Positions 34,901 to 46,437 of a DNA stretch of 64,000 nucleotides are shown here, piece after piece. The stretch comes from Chrysomallon squamiferum (lineage: Eukaryota > Mollusca > Gastropoda > Neomphalida > Peltospiridae), in the NCBI GenBank assembly GCA_012295275.1, contig CM022670.1, positions 17,536,698 to 17,600,697 of the forward strand. Reading direction: 5' to 3'. A program made the position numbers and the translations under genes. Within the stretch, counting starts at the first letter, position 1; each line of letters opens with the position of its first letter. Under the pieces are notes generated by a model. It was not told the origin of the DNA. It made no database searches and saw only the letters and a list, made by a program, of their open reading frames with translations.

Positions 34901-37900
34901 GTGATAACAATAAGTCTCGAAGAGTTTGAGGCAGGAATTGGATTTTTCGAGATTTACCTTCAGCATCCACTAACTGGAAAAAAAAATAATAATAAAAATT
35001 AATAATAAAAAAAACAATAATAAAAAAAAAAAAATAATAAAAAATAATAATAATAATAATAATAATAAAAAGGTTAAGCAAATTTGTTTTCATCATAACT
35101 ATTCAATACTGTCACTACTGTTATCAGTACTTCAGTTTAAAATATATATTTTAGTATACTCATAGTTATTTCTATAACACTTCATATAGGTTTACAACTA
35201 ACAAAAAAACTTTTTATGGAAATGCAACCAAAATCTTACTTCTAAATTCTGGAACAGTTCCCCCATTAAAAGAGTCAAGCCACATGCTCTTTCTACTGTG
35301 TGTGGGTTTGACAACAAATGATCTCTTAAATTAAAGTCTTGCTGACATCTGAAACAAAATAAATATAGAGAAACATAATTATTAATGACCAACAAGAACC
35401 AAACACTGAACAAATATTTAAGTGGGGCTAAACATAAATTCATAAATTTAGCTTACCTATTACACATCATAGTTAGATATAAAACAATCCTCTTTACATT
35501 AACATCTCCTAGATTCAAATGTTTGATTTTACAACATTAGGGGAAGACTCATACTGCTGCAAGAAATCTTACATGTGCACATTCTCTTACAGCATCAGGT
35601 ACAGCAAGATTTTCAGTGCACACATTACTGTTTATTACTGGACAAGTGGGAACACAAAGGAAGACTGATAAACAGTAATTCCTTCCAAGGTGGCAAGTTC
35701 CATGTACAAACATTATTACCTTCGTAAAAATTCATTCCTGAAGTTGGCAAATACTGGATGTTCTTTTAAAACACTGCAGATATGTTGACAAACTCTGGCT
35801 CCCGTATAACGAAAATTGGGTTCTAATATACTCTGAAAAAAAAAAAAAAAAAAGAGAAAAATTATAATTAAAAAAAATTGAAAAATTTAAAATATTTAAA
35901 ATAAATATTTTTATGTTAAACTAAATATTCCTTTGTTGTAAATCAGGTTAAAATATCGACAACAGTAACAAAACATTTCCATCAATTTATCTTTTAAACA
36001 ATAATGATAATACATCTTTTTTTTTAAATTTGAAAAAAATAATAATTAAAAAATAAAGCACTGAAAATATATTAAGAAAATGCTTTTCAATAATATAATT
36101 TTCCTTCTAATAAATTATCTACTATTACTAGAAAATACAAATACCGTTTGTCAACACTGACAAATTATCATGAATGTACAACAATAATTTGATTTTTAAT
36201 CTCTCTCCAGTACTTTTTACATGTGCTAGAAGAATACTTAATTTAAACAGTGTTAAATTTTAAATAATAATTTATTTATTTAACAACTCTTTACAACTTT
36301 TTATATCTCTAACATAAAACTTATTTTGTACAAGATAGCAAATATGCTTCAGCAATACATGAGGTATGCATTATAATTGCAGTGCTTTGTATAAGTACTC
36401 TTTCCCATGAAAGAGATGACACATACTATGCTTTTGATAAAATTAGACACCACACACGGGCAGAGAGTAGAATTAGAAATAGTTTAAAAGGCACACAGAG
36501 CAACAGACAAATTATTAACAAATGAGTTTTACCATGTTTCTAACATAATAGCTGTTAAACACAAATGTTCACACCTGTTCATATAGAAGTTCTATGATCT
36601 GCTGCATGAGTTCTGATGCATTAATTGCCCTGAACATTTCACACATGGGTCGCATGTATTCCTCCATGTTGCCTGGGTTTGTTGTAAGAATAAGCAAAGT
36701 ATTTCGAAACTCATCCACAAGGTCAGGGTATACTGGCTGCTTGAAAATGGAAAAAAAAAAAAAAAAATTAATTAATTAAACTTTTGATACAAGAAACCAA
36801 ATTTTATTTTTCTGCTTTTAAAATTGAGTTTATATATCAATGATTTTAATTTTTATTCTAGCATTTTCTTAAATTGATGAGTTATGAATAACAAAGCTTT
36901 CCTTTATTTCTACTTAAATAAAAAATAAAAATAAAATAAAAATATAAAGCCTGCCAAATACAACTTACCGGTATTACTAACCTAAGTTAAAAAAATGAAG
37001 TTTTCATATTCATTAATGCCAAGATATATTATTATATAGCCTGCATCATGTGTATAATTATGTTTATTTCCATTATTAGAACAAAGCATCAATGTCAGAA
37101 ATTTAAAACAACTTGATGAACAACAAATCATCAAGTATAGTCATTACTTAATAAGCATCTTTAAAATAAAAGGTTTTACAAATAATAATGAAAAAAACAC
37201 ACACCTCCCCCCAAATTTTTTATTTTTTTTAATTTTTTTTTAAAATAGTCTATACAAAATACTAAATTAAATTTTTAGCAGGATTAGCCATCAGCCTGTT
37301 ATATATCATTGTTATCTAGCTTTATACTATATCCAGTCTTGTACCAGAATATCATAGGAAGAAAAGTATCACTAAAACAACAGATTTTTCTGCCTTTTAT
37401 AATATGACAGAAGAAACTACCTCTATATTTTTTAAAAGGTTAAAGGAATTGAGTGAAAAAAGAGAGAGAAAGAATAAAGAATAAAAGAAAAAATTAAAAA
37501 CAAAAGAATCATTTTATAATTATGATTGTATTATTTTGTATATAAATTACAATTTTTAAAAACAATTTACATTTAATAAAAACGATTATCTTCAAATTTT
37601 TAAATACGAATATAAGCACTTCATCAGATATTCATACAAACATATATACAGAAGAGAAGAAAAAAAATGATAAAATAAGTAACAGATTCTAATGCCAATA
37701 CAAAAATATAATAACATAACTAGTAGTAAGCACTAAATAAATAATTTCAAAATGAGGAAAGCATTATTCAGAAGACACATTAAGAGCTAAAAATAAATTA
37801 TATATCTGAAGAATTTTTTTTTTTTTTAAATTACAAGCTAGAAAAAAGATGGAAAGAAGAAAAAGCAGTGATGGTAAATTATGTTGAGCAATAAGAAAAA

Positions 37901-40900
37901 AGTTGAAAATATTAAAGTTTTGTCAAATATCTGTTTGTAAATACTTAGTTTATAATTAGTTATTAACTAAGTTTTGAAAACTGCAAAACTTTTACATAAA
38001 ATAAAATAATCAATAATAATAATAATAATAATAATAATACAGAAATCAAAATTTTAGGAAAAAACACCTTAATAATAAAACTATATAATATATATATATA
38101 TTTTTTTTTTGAATGAACACATGAATGAACTAAAATCTTCACATTTATAAATGTTTTGTTATCAAACGTTAACATATGGATATTTGTTACCAACCTCTTC
38201 TTCTACCAAAAAATACAGCATTTTCTGTTATAATAAAAACAGATTACTTTATATTGCTGTTATGAATGAAAGTAAATATTAAATTTTAACTAGCAAGACA
38301 TTTTGCTTTGATACTGTAGGATTTAATGAGAGGCAGGAGTGGATGTGGTTAAGGAAATATACAAATATGATACATTGTATATAAATACCATAATCCATTA
38401 TAAACAAAGATGTTAAATACCTGTAACACTGCCATTAGTAGTGTACATACAAACTACAAACTACTAAAGTGAAATGAAACTCATTATCCACAGCACTTTA
38501 TTTCACTTCAAATTATTACTATTCACACATCTGTATTAAGAAAAACATCAACCCACACATTTTAATACTTTTGTCAGCTAGATAATAATACAAGCTGTTT
38601 TGACCACCACACAAGACATTTAGCTGCTACAGAATGTTATACAACATTTACTCATTTTTATCACAGCTTGAGATTAAATGATATGTATGTTCAGCAGCAT
38701 CAGCTGTTTTTATTATTGATTTGTGACATACCTGCAAGAAGTGGCACACTGCTCTGGTATAAATATTAAGCAGGAAGAAAGTGAGGTGGCATTGCAGCTT
38801 TGGGAATATACTTCAACAGAAGCAAGATATGTTAAGTGTTTAATATATGTGCAAGCAACATGCAAATATATCTCTGATTCCTTATCTTCTCACACATTTT
38901 GCATCAGGCATGAACATCAAATATCCTTCATTCATTTCTCAAACACACCACACACATTCTCTAAGCTAGACACAGAGGTTATGATACAATTTCCATATTT
39001 CACTGCACAAACCATAGAGTCAAATTCTATGTGAAATACAAAATGCATGTTCTTGTTTTGTCAAATGCACATATTGTAACAAGCACACTGAATGTATGCA
39101 TATTCTACTTTCACATCATACACACATCAGAAGCATATTGTTTATAAATAACTGATATGCTACACATCATGCATACTAGGTGTTAAGGAAAACAGCACCA
39201 AACACTGATAGCAGAATAAAATGTTTAAGAACCTGTGATGAATTCTGTCTGGGCACAAATGGTGTGGCTTCCACTGAAAGTGAGGGCTTCTCACCTGTGC
39301 TTTGGGTGGTCTAGAACACAATAGGCAAAACGCTGTGTTAGAAACCCAGTCATAGCCCAATGATAACAGAAATTGTCTTACATTTTCATCTTCATGATTT
39401 ACACAACTGCTTATGTTTCTTCCACTTTGTAGCAATAAATTATTACTGTATCTTATATTTTGAACAATTAATTTGAACCACAAGTTTGAAATAAACAAAA
39501 CAAATTTCAACACATTCACACTGTCAAATAAAATAAATTTTCAAATTAAACTACATTACAGGTACACCACCTATTTTCCAGCATTCTTGGTTCCAAAGCC
39601 TTGCCAGATTAACTATTTTACCAGACCAACTGTGGTCATGTAATAATAATTCATCAACACACCTCTAACCCACCACTTATACGAATCTCATGTAAATTGA
39701 ATAAATAAACAAAATACAGGTTCTTGTGCAAAAGTACATTATATCCCTTTGCTTCTTTATATCATAAACAGCTGATGAACCAATACTGTAGAAGTCACAC
39801 AGTTATGCATCAAAATACCATGGTCCATCTTTTTCAAGTTTATCTTTGACTGATATGAACTGGTGTTTACAGTGACACCACAACTAACATTCTCATCTCT
39901 CTTAGAAGCCATAGCTAGAGTTAAATTCAAGCAAAATAAGCTACAAATTTTGCAGAATTGCAGTATCACAACCAACAAGTGCAGACTGTAAATAAGTATG
40001 CCCTAGACACAATGCCATCTGTAGCTGACCAATAAAATAGTTTGGTGGTCATGGGAATTTCAAGCTCCCTCATGTAACTTTGTCTGGACTAAAAGAGGTG
40101 CCAAACCATCAGCTGCCAGAAATTCAGTGGTGTGCCTGTACTAAGGTTAAAGAAAACAACTGATTTTTTTGTACAACCTAAACCTACCTGGATATATCAT
40201 ATTATCTAGACAGTACTGATTTCAGTGAACAAAGAGATTAAGTTAATGAATTTTGATTAGGTTATACAAATAATGAACTTGGGTTATGATATATATATAT
40301 ATACACACATATATTTTACAGACCTCAGTTTCACACATATATATATATATATATATATTGTTGACCCTAGATTACATGGACTAATATGTAAAACGTAAAA
40401 ATTTGGGAAATCATGAAAGCAAATATTAACCCTAAAATGTACTGAAACTTTAAACTTTTAGTACACATAACAGCTATATAATAAGTAATATAATTATGTT
40501 AGAACAATATAAAGACATAAAAACAATGTAAACAAACGTTATAGTACATGTAAAGAAACATGTACAGTAGACAAATGTAGGCTAGGCTGAGTGAAGTTGG
40601 TTAGTTTAGGATGGTTATTTGTGCAATTGTAAAATTTACTCTTAACTTGATAGAAAGTAGGTTGACAGGGTTTCTGTGGTCATATAGAGGATACTTGGAA
40701 TAACTAAAGAGGTAAGAATTCAAATGGGAAATTATACAAGCTAAAATAAATAGATTTTTCAAGATTTGGACTGGATCTCCCACAGTATGTGAAACTGAGG
40801 TCAGTATATACATACACACAACAGAGTTAACCCTATTCTTTCCTCATTAAGAAAATGTGTAGAACTTTGTTTATTATCCCCTTATTAATTTTTAGACTTC

Positions 40901-42142
40901 AAAACTTCTACCTGTAAAGTTCAAGATAAAAATAATAAAAATAAAAATAATAATAATAATAATAATAATAATACAGAAAAATTGACTGTCACCTTTCATT
41001 CTCAAGTCAGAAATGTGAAAATGTTCGTAATTCCAAAATGCAGTCAAGATCTGGTTTGATGTGATGGTAACATATTTCCTGTTTTAACTTCATTTCAACA
41101 TAGGCTATTTCATACAAATATTAACCTGGTCCATTCCAGTCAATTTGTATATAAAACAAGTAACAGTTTCTGAACACAAATGTGTTGAATTAATAGTATA
41201 AATAGTTACCATAGTATATCGTGGAACAAATTCTGTGGCATTTACATTGAAGGCAAATGTTGGCCGAGGTTGTTTACTATCATTTTCATTTTCTGCAGCA
41301 GTGGCATTGTTGTTTTGATTTAGGCCTGAAACAACAAAATGATATATCAAACAATAAGTTCCTAAATATACTGTGTTAAGTACAATGAACACATTTTTGT
41401 TCAAGTGTTTTAAAGTACTTCTTCTATAAAGAATTACACATTCTAAGACTATCCAGTCTACTCACAGTCCAACAATTTGAAATAATCTGATCATAAGAAT
41501 GAAGTCCAGACTTGTTAAGAAATAGTCCAAACTGTTTCGTTTAAATTCTGTGAATATGTGATGCATTTTGGGTAAATCTCTAGGTTTCAGTCTCATCATG
41601 TTATTATTACAGAATCAAAAGGTATCTAAACATGTACAAAACTTTGATACAGCTGCTGTATTATCAACATGTAACAGCTGTTATTCTGCTGCTTCATTTT
41701 TGCATTATTTTTCAATATCAGTCTTACAATATCATGAATATGATATAATATTAATATTTAGATTATTATCATTATACTGTAATACATTATTCTCATGCAA
41801 TCACAAAAATTCTCACTATGAGTAAAACAATTATATATTGCACATTAAAATAGCTTTATCCGTTTTCTTCAAGTTTTTATTAATTATCATCATTATTATT
41901 CCAGATTTACTACTATCGGCTATATCTGTATTCATTATGCATGACATTGTATATTATGGACCAATGATGACCAGAAATTTAATTCTGATTCATCAAGGGA
42001 ATCAACAAAAACAGAATCAAAATGTCACAAGCGCATGTAACTAACCGCTTAGCAGACGAGCCTGAGTTTCTGTATTCGGTTGTCTCAAAGACTGTCTCTT
42101 ATTTTGGTCGTCTCCTATAAAATTGGAATTAGCACCTTCCAT
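31947..42142 (-). CDS. PAIP1: Polyadenylate-binding protein-interacting protein 1 (PAIP1), 12 exons, 447 residues
   Basis: PAIP1 bridges PABP on the poly(A) tail to the eIF4A/eIF3 machinery and stimulates translation in the cytoplasm. Exons: 42046-42142, 41210-41325, 39233-39310, 36575-36739, 35720-35832, 35240-35348, 34848-34973, 34249-34346, 33847-33979, 33548-33628, 32664-32818 and 31947-32019, all phase-compatible (1344 nt including TAG). The start ATG is at 42142. Residues ~33-97 carry PAM2-type PABP-binding motifs, ~98-345 the MIF4G domain, and the C-terminus is acidic and PAM1-like (DTGMDDEMVEDFEEFL). Human PAIP1 is 479 residues with the same order. The exon at 39233-39310 is the least certain because its donor (GTTCTT) is weak; without it the frame still holds. 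The gene is divergent with BRIX1. Confidence 0.9.
32420..32650. repeat. Minisatellite, ~22-27 bp unit
   Basis: TGTTATTACATCACAACTATC-like units recur at least eight times, in the last PAIP1 intron and ending just before the exon at 32664. Confidence 0.65.
32905..33230. repeat. Direct duplication, ~163-bp unit
   Basis: GTCATTAATAATATTTA-type blocks at 32930 and 33093, with matching flanks (AGGGACTAGCA/AGGACCGGCA before, TCTTATTnATAA after). In a PAIP1 intron. Confidence 0.65.
33705..33862. repeat. Tandem repeat, 77-bp unit, including the end of PAIP1 exon 9
   Basis: ACTGATGACATA occurs at 33768 and 33845; blocks on both sides (GATACTGACACTGATTTGTTT, ATTTATAAATTAAAAT) repeat with the same spacing. 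The second copy is the coding exon end. Confidence 0.8.
33847..36739 (-). other. PAIP1: PAIP1 MIF4G domain exons
   Basis: Exons 36575-36739, 35720-35832, 35240-35348, 34848-34973, 34249-34346 and 33847-33979. Landmarks in order: ELMQQIIELLYEQ, FRYTGARVC, LLMGELFQNLE, LRDLLLSLLAYPSD, CACQLLK, SQMLGDNVKFLI, and LKLRDSDWG, which matches the LRSSNWG near the end of the human domain. MIF4G is the helical-repeat fold that contacts eIF4A/eIF3. Exon 33847-33979 ends in a Ser-rich, TCA-repeat-encoded tail. Introns are AT-rich; two carry repeats described separately. Confidence 0.88.
39233..39310 (-). other. PAIP1: PAIP1 exon 3: second PAM2 motif (predicted)
   Basis: A 78-nt phase 0-0 exon encodes LSVEATPFVP within a 26-residue stretch. 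The motif matches the PAM2 core (L, A, F and P all in place) and resembles the human PAIP1 motif, which also has Ser after Leu. The acceptor is good (TGTTCTAG, with a CTAAC branch-like site upstream). The donor CAG|GTTCTT is weak, and a strong donor-like GTGAGA lies inside the exon but out of phase. Confidence 0.65.
39559..40138. mobile_element. TA-flanked MITE, Tc1/mariner-pogo-like (580 bp)
   Basis: The ends CAGGTACACCAC and GTGGTGTGCCTG are near-perfect inverted repeats next to TA dinucleotides on both sides. About 19 of the first 25 terminal positions match. It sits in the PAIP1 intron between the two PAM2 exons. No intact transposase ORF is seen. Confidence 0.6.
40319..40804. mobile_element. 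TA-flanked MITE (486 bp)
   Basis: Inverted ends CAGACCTCAGTTTCACA and TGTGAAACTGAGGTCAG abut TA on each side. This is a different family from the element at 39559-40138, 180 bp away. It is non-coding. Confidence 0.6.
41210..41325 (-). other. PAIP1: PAIP1 exon 2: first PAM2 motif
   Basis: This phase 1-to-0 exon encodes FNVNATEFVP. It fits the PAM2 pattern L-N-x-x-A-x-x-F-x-P that binds the MLLE domain of PABP, with Phe in place of the first Leu. The acceptor is TTTCAG and the donor GTAACT. It is preceded by an Asn/Glu-rich linker. Confidence 0.8.
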
Positions 42143-42949
42143 TTCTACTACTTAACAACCCAGGATATGTCCGGGCCAGTTGCTTTATTTTTTAACGTAT
42201 GTATATGATACAAATATTGCAACAAATTCTTCTTCTCTTCTTCAACAAACCGATTAACTCCGAAACTGCTTTGTGACTTCAGTAACGTGATGATCTCGAA
42301 GCAGTTATCTCCATACACGAAAATTAATTGCCTACTATAGCGCATGCGCAGTTCTCTAAATGCATCAATGTTTATTTGTTTTCTTTTCCTTTCCATCTTT
42401 TCCTTTTAATTTTTTTTCATCTTCTTTTTTAAATTTGTATTTCGTTTATTAAATGATATGTTTAAATAAATAATTTCAAGAACGGAATAAAACAAACTCT
42501 GATGGTGCTGACACTGTGCCACTGGATGAGAGGTTAAGAGGGGTTTGTGTGAACATTTCTGCTCGGTATGCCCACTGTGATACTAAATGCCATGGTATAT
42601 ATTTTTCTGTCTATGAAAAGAAGATAACAAAGATCCCTTGCTGAACAATCGAACGAAACTATCAAATATTAACCAAATATCAGGAAATTGTTTGAGAGTG
42701 CATCACGCGTTTAAAAAAATAATTTAGTAATTTAGTAAATTAATTTAAAAACAGCACATTACAACAAATAAGTAACTAAGATTTGTAGCTCATCTATTTA
42801 TGTTTCGTTTCATTTTACTTTGAATTAGACATTGAAATATTTATTTAGCAGGAACGCATGTACAGTCATAGACTGATAATTGTATCGACATTGTTTAATC
42901 ATATATTTATAGCAAGCGGAACACAGTTTAAAATATTTGTTATGAAAAC
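42143..42949. promoter_or_regulatory. Bidirectional promoter region PAIP1/BRIX1
   Basis: The two start codons face away from each other across 807 bp. The interval contains the only clear GC-rich motif in the area (the NRF1-type palindrome) and no TATA box I would trust. Transcription start sites cannot be read from the sequence. Confidence 0.6.
42340..42349. promoter_or_regulatory. NRF1-type palindrome GCGCATGCGC
   Basis: The 10-bp palindrome is the core of the NRF1 site (YGCGCAYGCGCR), common in promoters of housekeeping genes. It lies about 190 bp upstream of the PAIP1 ATG. CpG-rich sequence is rare in this window, which raises its weight. Confidence 0.6.
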
Positions 42950-42962
42950 ATGGTCAACATGA
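42942..42962 (+). promoter_or_regulatory. Short upstream ORF overlapping the BRIX1 start
   Basis: An ATG at 42942 (G at -3) opens a six-codon frame that ends at TGA 42960-42962, overlapping both candidate BRIX1 start codons in another frame. If transcripts begin upstream of it, ribosomes must leak past it or reinitiate. Confidence 0.4.
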
Positions 42963-45900
42963 AACGTAAACGAGCACGTGAAAATACCGAAATCCCATCC
43001 AGCACAAAAAAGTCAAAATCTGAAGTTATATTACCTGCAGTTGTTACTTCAGATGCCCAGGTTCAACGACAGGTAAATATAAATTAATGTTATTATTTAT
43101 TTATTTATTTCAATATTTGTAAATAATAATAATAATAATAATTAATAATAATAATTAATAATCTTAACAAGTTCAAATTATATATTATATAATTGATATA
43201 ATATTATACTCGGTCTGGTGGCATTACTTTAGTAACATTTCTTTTATTGTTTTCAGACAAAATGGATAAACAAACAGAGGGTGTTAATTTTTTCATCTCG
43301 TGGCATTTCATTCCGAGCCAGGCATTTAATGAATGATTTGAGAACTCTAATGCCACATTCAAAATCTGGTAATTAAAACACTAAACACTATTTATATTCT
43401 GCACTTTAAAATGTAATAACATTGGTTTCAAAACATTTTATACACTTCCACTGAATCACAATCAGAGTTTTTTTTTAAAACTCATTTGTGAAGTATTGGT
43501 ACAGCAATAATAAATACAGAGATTAATTTATTCCGTATTTTCTCATATACTGAGTACACATCGCATCATATTTTGTATGGAAGTGGAGGAGCTCTTGGCT
43601 TGTTCATATTTAATAGCATAACATTAAATTTTTACATTTCTATGTAATTGTAAAGCATAAGTAAGGTAAGGTAATGAAAGTCGCTGAATTGTCAAGTACA
43701 TATTATATTCTTGTAATCTGTTTTTAGCAGAAGTTAAATTACAAAACATCCCTCTTCCTTTTACTGATTATTTATGCATATTATTTATTTTTCACTTCAG
43801 AGTCAAAACTGGACAGAAAAGACAAATTGTTTGTAATTAATGAGGTAAGTGTTGAATAGCTAGTTTGTTTATTTTGTTAAGATCAGTTGGATATTAAATT
43901 GTTATTTTATAATGGGAAGATCACTTATTAAGTATCTAATGGTTTATACAGTTTATTTTGTATGGATCACTATTCAGGGCCTTTTTGATCAGTATCACAC
44001 AATATGTGAAAGAAATGCCTACTTTTTCTGTTGGCATATGCCAATTTAAAAAAAAAAATTAAGTATCATATGATTGATTTTCATTAGCTGGTAATAAAAT
44101 GCATCAAAACATTTTTTTTCAGGTTTGTGAAATGAAGAACTGCAATAAATGTCTTTTCTTTGAGGGCAAGAAAAAACAAGATCTGTATCTTTGGTAAGAT
44201 TTTATATTGTTAATTGTTTTTAGTGTTTTTATTTATTTATAGGGAAACATTTTTAAATTTTTTTTAATTAAATTTATTTTAAAGTCTCTACTAAGCAAAC
44301 TGATTATTTTTTTTTTTTTTTTTTTTTTTTAAATATTTCAGGGCAGCAAATACACCAAGAGGTCCATCAGCTAAATTTCTGGTAGAGAATGGTGAGTTCA
44401 TCCAGACTATTTATTTTGTTTTTAATAAAATTAACAAATTGTTCTGTATATTTGTTGTTTTACATTTATTTTACAAATAGTATGTATCGTTTTAAATTCC
44501 TGATCTGTTTTTTGTACTTGTGAAAAATAGTTTTTTAACTGAACACCACCTAGTCAGAAAATACTTGTTAGTAAAGTGCTACATGAATGTTACTCTTTGC
44601 AGTTCACACTATGATGGAGCTGAAAATGACCGGAAATTGTTTGAAATCATCAAGACCTCTTTTGTCCTTCCATAAGGTTTGTAAATTTATTACTTGGATT
44701 TTACAGAATTTGCTTGCTGTTAACATTTATTTGATTGGAAAAGACAGGACTCATCTTCTGTTGGCAATACAAGCAAGTCCCTGAGGCAGTACCTATTTTG
44801 TGATACATTTATAAATTGTGTTTTTCAGATTTTTGATGAACAGCCACATTGGAAACTTCTGAAGGAATTATTTATACAAGTATGTCACCAAACAGTTATT
44901 CAGATTCTTGGTAAAATAATGAAACCTCAACAAATTGACGTAAATATTTAGAGAACTCACATTAACTGAAAATTTGTTTTATCACTTAATGCTAGGATTT
45001 CATTTTAAACAGTACAACACTGGGCATATTTATATTTATTGGGAAGATGAATGAAAGAATATTAAATTAATTTTCAGAATGTTGCATATAATTACAAACT
45101 AGGCTCTTAACTATTTACACATATTGTTTACATATAGATTTACATGTTTAACTCTGAACCAGAATGAGAATGAAGATTCTTACATAGTTTAATGATTTTT
45201 GGTGTTTCTTTTTCTCCAGATATTTGGGACTCCTAATCATCATCCAAAAAGTCAGCCGTTCTTTGATCATGTGTTTATGTTTTCTGTTGTTGACAATCGA
45301 GTATGGTTTCGTAATTACCAGATTCTAGAGGAAGATGGGTCTCTGGCGGAAATAGGTACTGGTATTTGTACAACAATATTTAAATTATGTAATTTAGTTC
45401 TTTGTAGAAAATATAACTGTTTTAATTGTCTCAATCTGTCAGAAATAGTAATTTTCAGTTTACCATGAAGTTTTTGGAATGTTGGTTTCTGAAAATCATA
45501 ATTTTTCTTTAATGAGGTATATTCCTTTCTTTCAGAATAAAATGTTAAGCTAGCTAGTTACATTTAGAACATTTTCTTCATTTTAATCAAATCATTTGTA
45601 TTTTTTATTTTTACCATGAGGTTTCAGATAGATTTACTTGACTATTTTATTATTTCTTTAAATTTTAAAATAATTATCAGAAAGTGAAATATTTACTGTT
45701 GCAGGTCCCAGGTTTGTGTTGAATCCTATCAGGATTTTTGAGGGCAGTTTTGGTGGACCAACTCTTTATCAGAATCCTCACTACGTTTCACCTAATGAGG
45801 TACTTTTGTTATTATTAGACATTCATTTTTGGAAAAGTCCGAATAAAAGATATTAACAAATTATTCTGATCACCATAAAATACCAATATTAAAAGTATAT

Positions 45901-46398
45901 CCATGGGCTTTTTTTAATATTCGCACTTAAAACATGACATTTTGAGCCCCATAATGTGATTTAGAAATACAAGTACCACTGGTAAGAGAAACATTTCTTA
46001 TCTGTTGGAATGTTTACAGAGAAAAAAAAAAGTTTTATTTTTCCCTCACCCTGTTTTTGGTAGTTTGTAAAATGAGAAAATATGGATTTTTAAACTTTCC
46101 ACTTGAGAAAATGTAACATGATAAAAATTACTTCAGGAATTTCACACACGTAACAGTATTTTTGTGTATATTAATTCACATCACAGTTTGGTATTACTTC
46201 ATTGGATAAATATGTTAATATTTTTTTCAGTATCGGAGGAAACTGAAAATGGCTATGGCAGGAAAGTACATAAGCAGAGTCGATGCTAAGAAATCTCTTG
46301 AACTCAGACGACCAAAAGAATCATACAAAGCTGATCCAACAGATGACGTATTTCAAACAATAACAGAAGAAGATATTGAAGACATAAATAAAAGTTGA
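42950..46398 (+). CDS. BRIX1: Ribosome biogenesis protein BRX1 homolog (BRIX1), 10 exons, 307 residues
   Basis: BRX1 is a nucleolar Brix/IMP4-superfamily factor needed for early 60S subunit assembly and 27S pre-rRNA processing. Exons: 42950-43072, 43257-43368, 43801-43844, 44123-44193, 44342-44391, 44603-44676, 44829-44879, 45220-45355, 45705-45799 and 46231-46398; phases agree (924 nt including TGA). The first residues are basic (KRKRAR). The Brix domain runs from VLIFSSRGISFRARHLM through MPHSK, FVINEVCEMKNCNKC, SAKFLV, LKMTGNCLK and FFDHVF to the sigma-70-like motif GPRFVLNPIRIFEGSFGGP. I chose the ATG at 42950 (A at -3, G at +4); the next in-frame ATG at 42959 is equally possible. The protein stops after a short acidic end and lacks the basic tail of the 353-residue human protein. 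Confidence 0.95.
42975..42980. promoter_or_regulatory. E-box CACGTG in BRIX1 exon 1
   Basis: A canonical palindromic E-box lies 25 bp into the coding region. Ribosome-biogenesis genes are classic MYC/MAX targets with CACGTG near the start (established), but this copy also encodes Ala-Arg-Glu and may be chance. Confidence 0.35.
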
Positions 46399-46431
46399 TA
46401 AATAATTTTCATTTCACTACTGCTGTCTTTA

Positions 46432-46437
46432 AATAAA
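46432..46437 (+). terminator. BRIX1 poly(A) signal AATAAA
   Basis: AATAAA lies 34 bp after the BRIX1 stop. A second AATAAA at 46653-46658 could serve a longer 3' end. The sequence cannot say which is used. Confidence 0.55.

Larger units (their letters stand above)
36740..41209 (-). other. PAIP1 long intron region with two TA-flanked MITEs
   Basis: This lies between exon 2 and the first MIF4G exon and holds only the predicted 78-nt exon (39233-39310). Two non-autonomous DNA elements (39559-40138 and 40319-40804) and a TAA run (40945-40975) lie upstream of that exon. The part 36740-39232 is AT-rich with homopolymers and a TAA run (38011-38040), and I see nothing else in it. Confidence 0.6.

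Noticed and set aside
35626-35680. 12-bp perfect inverted repeat with a ~35-nt loop in a PAIP1 intron
   Set aside because: The arms are too short for a pre-miRNA and AT-rich; likely chance.
38195-38224. Possible 30-nt micro-exon of PAIP1 (phase 0-0, AG and GT borders)
   Set aside because: The pyrimidine tract is poor, the donor GTTGGT is weak, and the ten residues match nothing in PAIP1.
39084-40980. Idea that ORFs in this area are a separate nested gene
   Set aside because: The 73-codon minus ORF (39757-39978) lies inside a MITE and the others are short with no similarity; only the 78-nt PAM2 exon has support.
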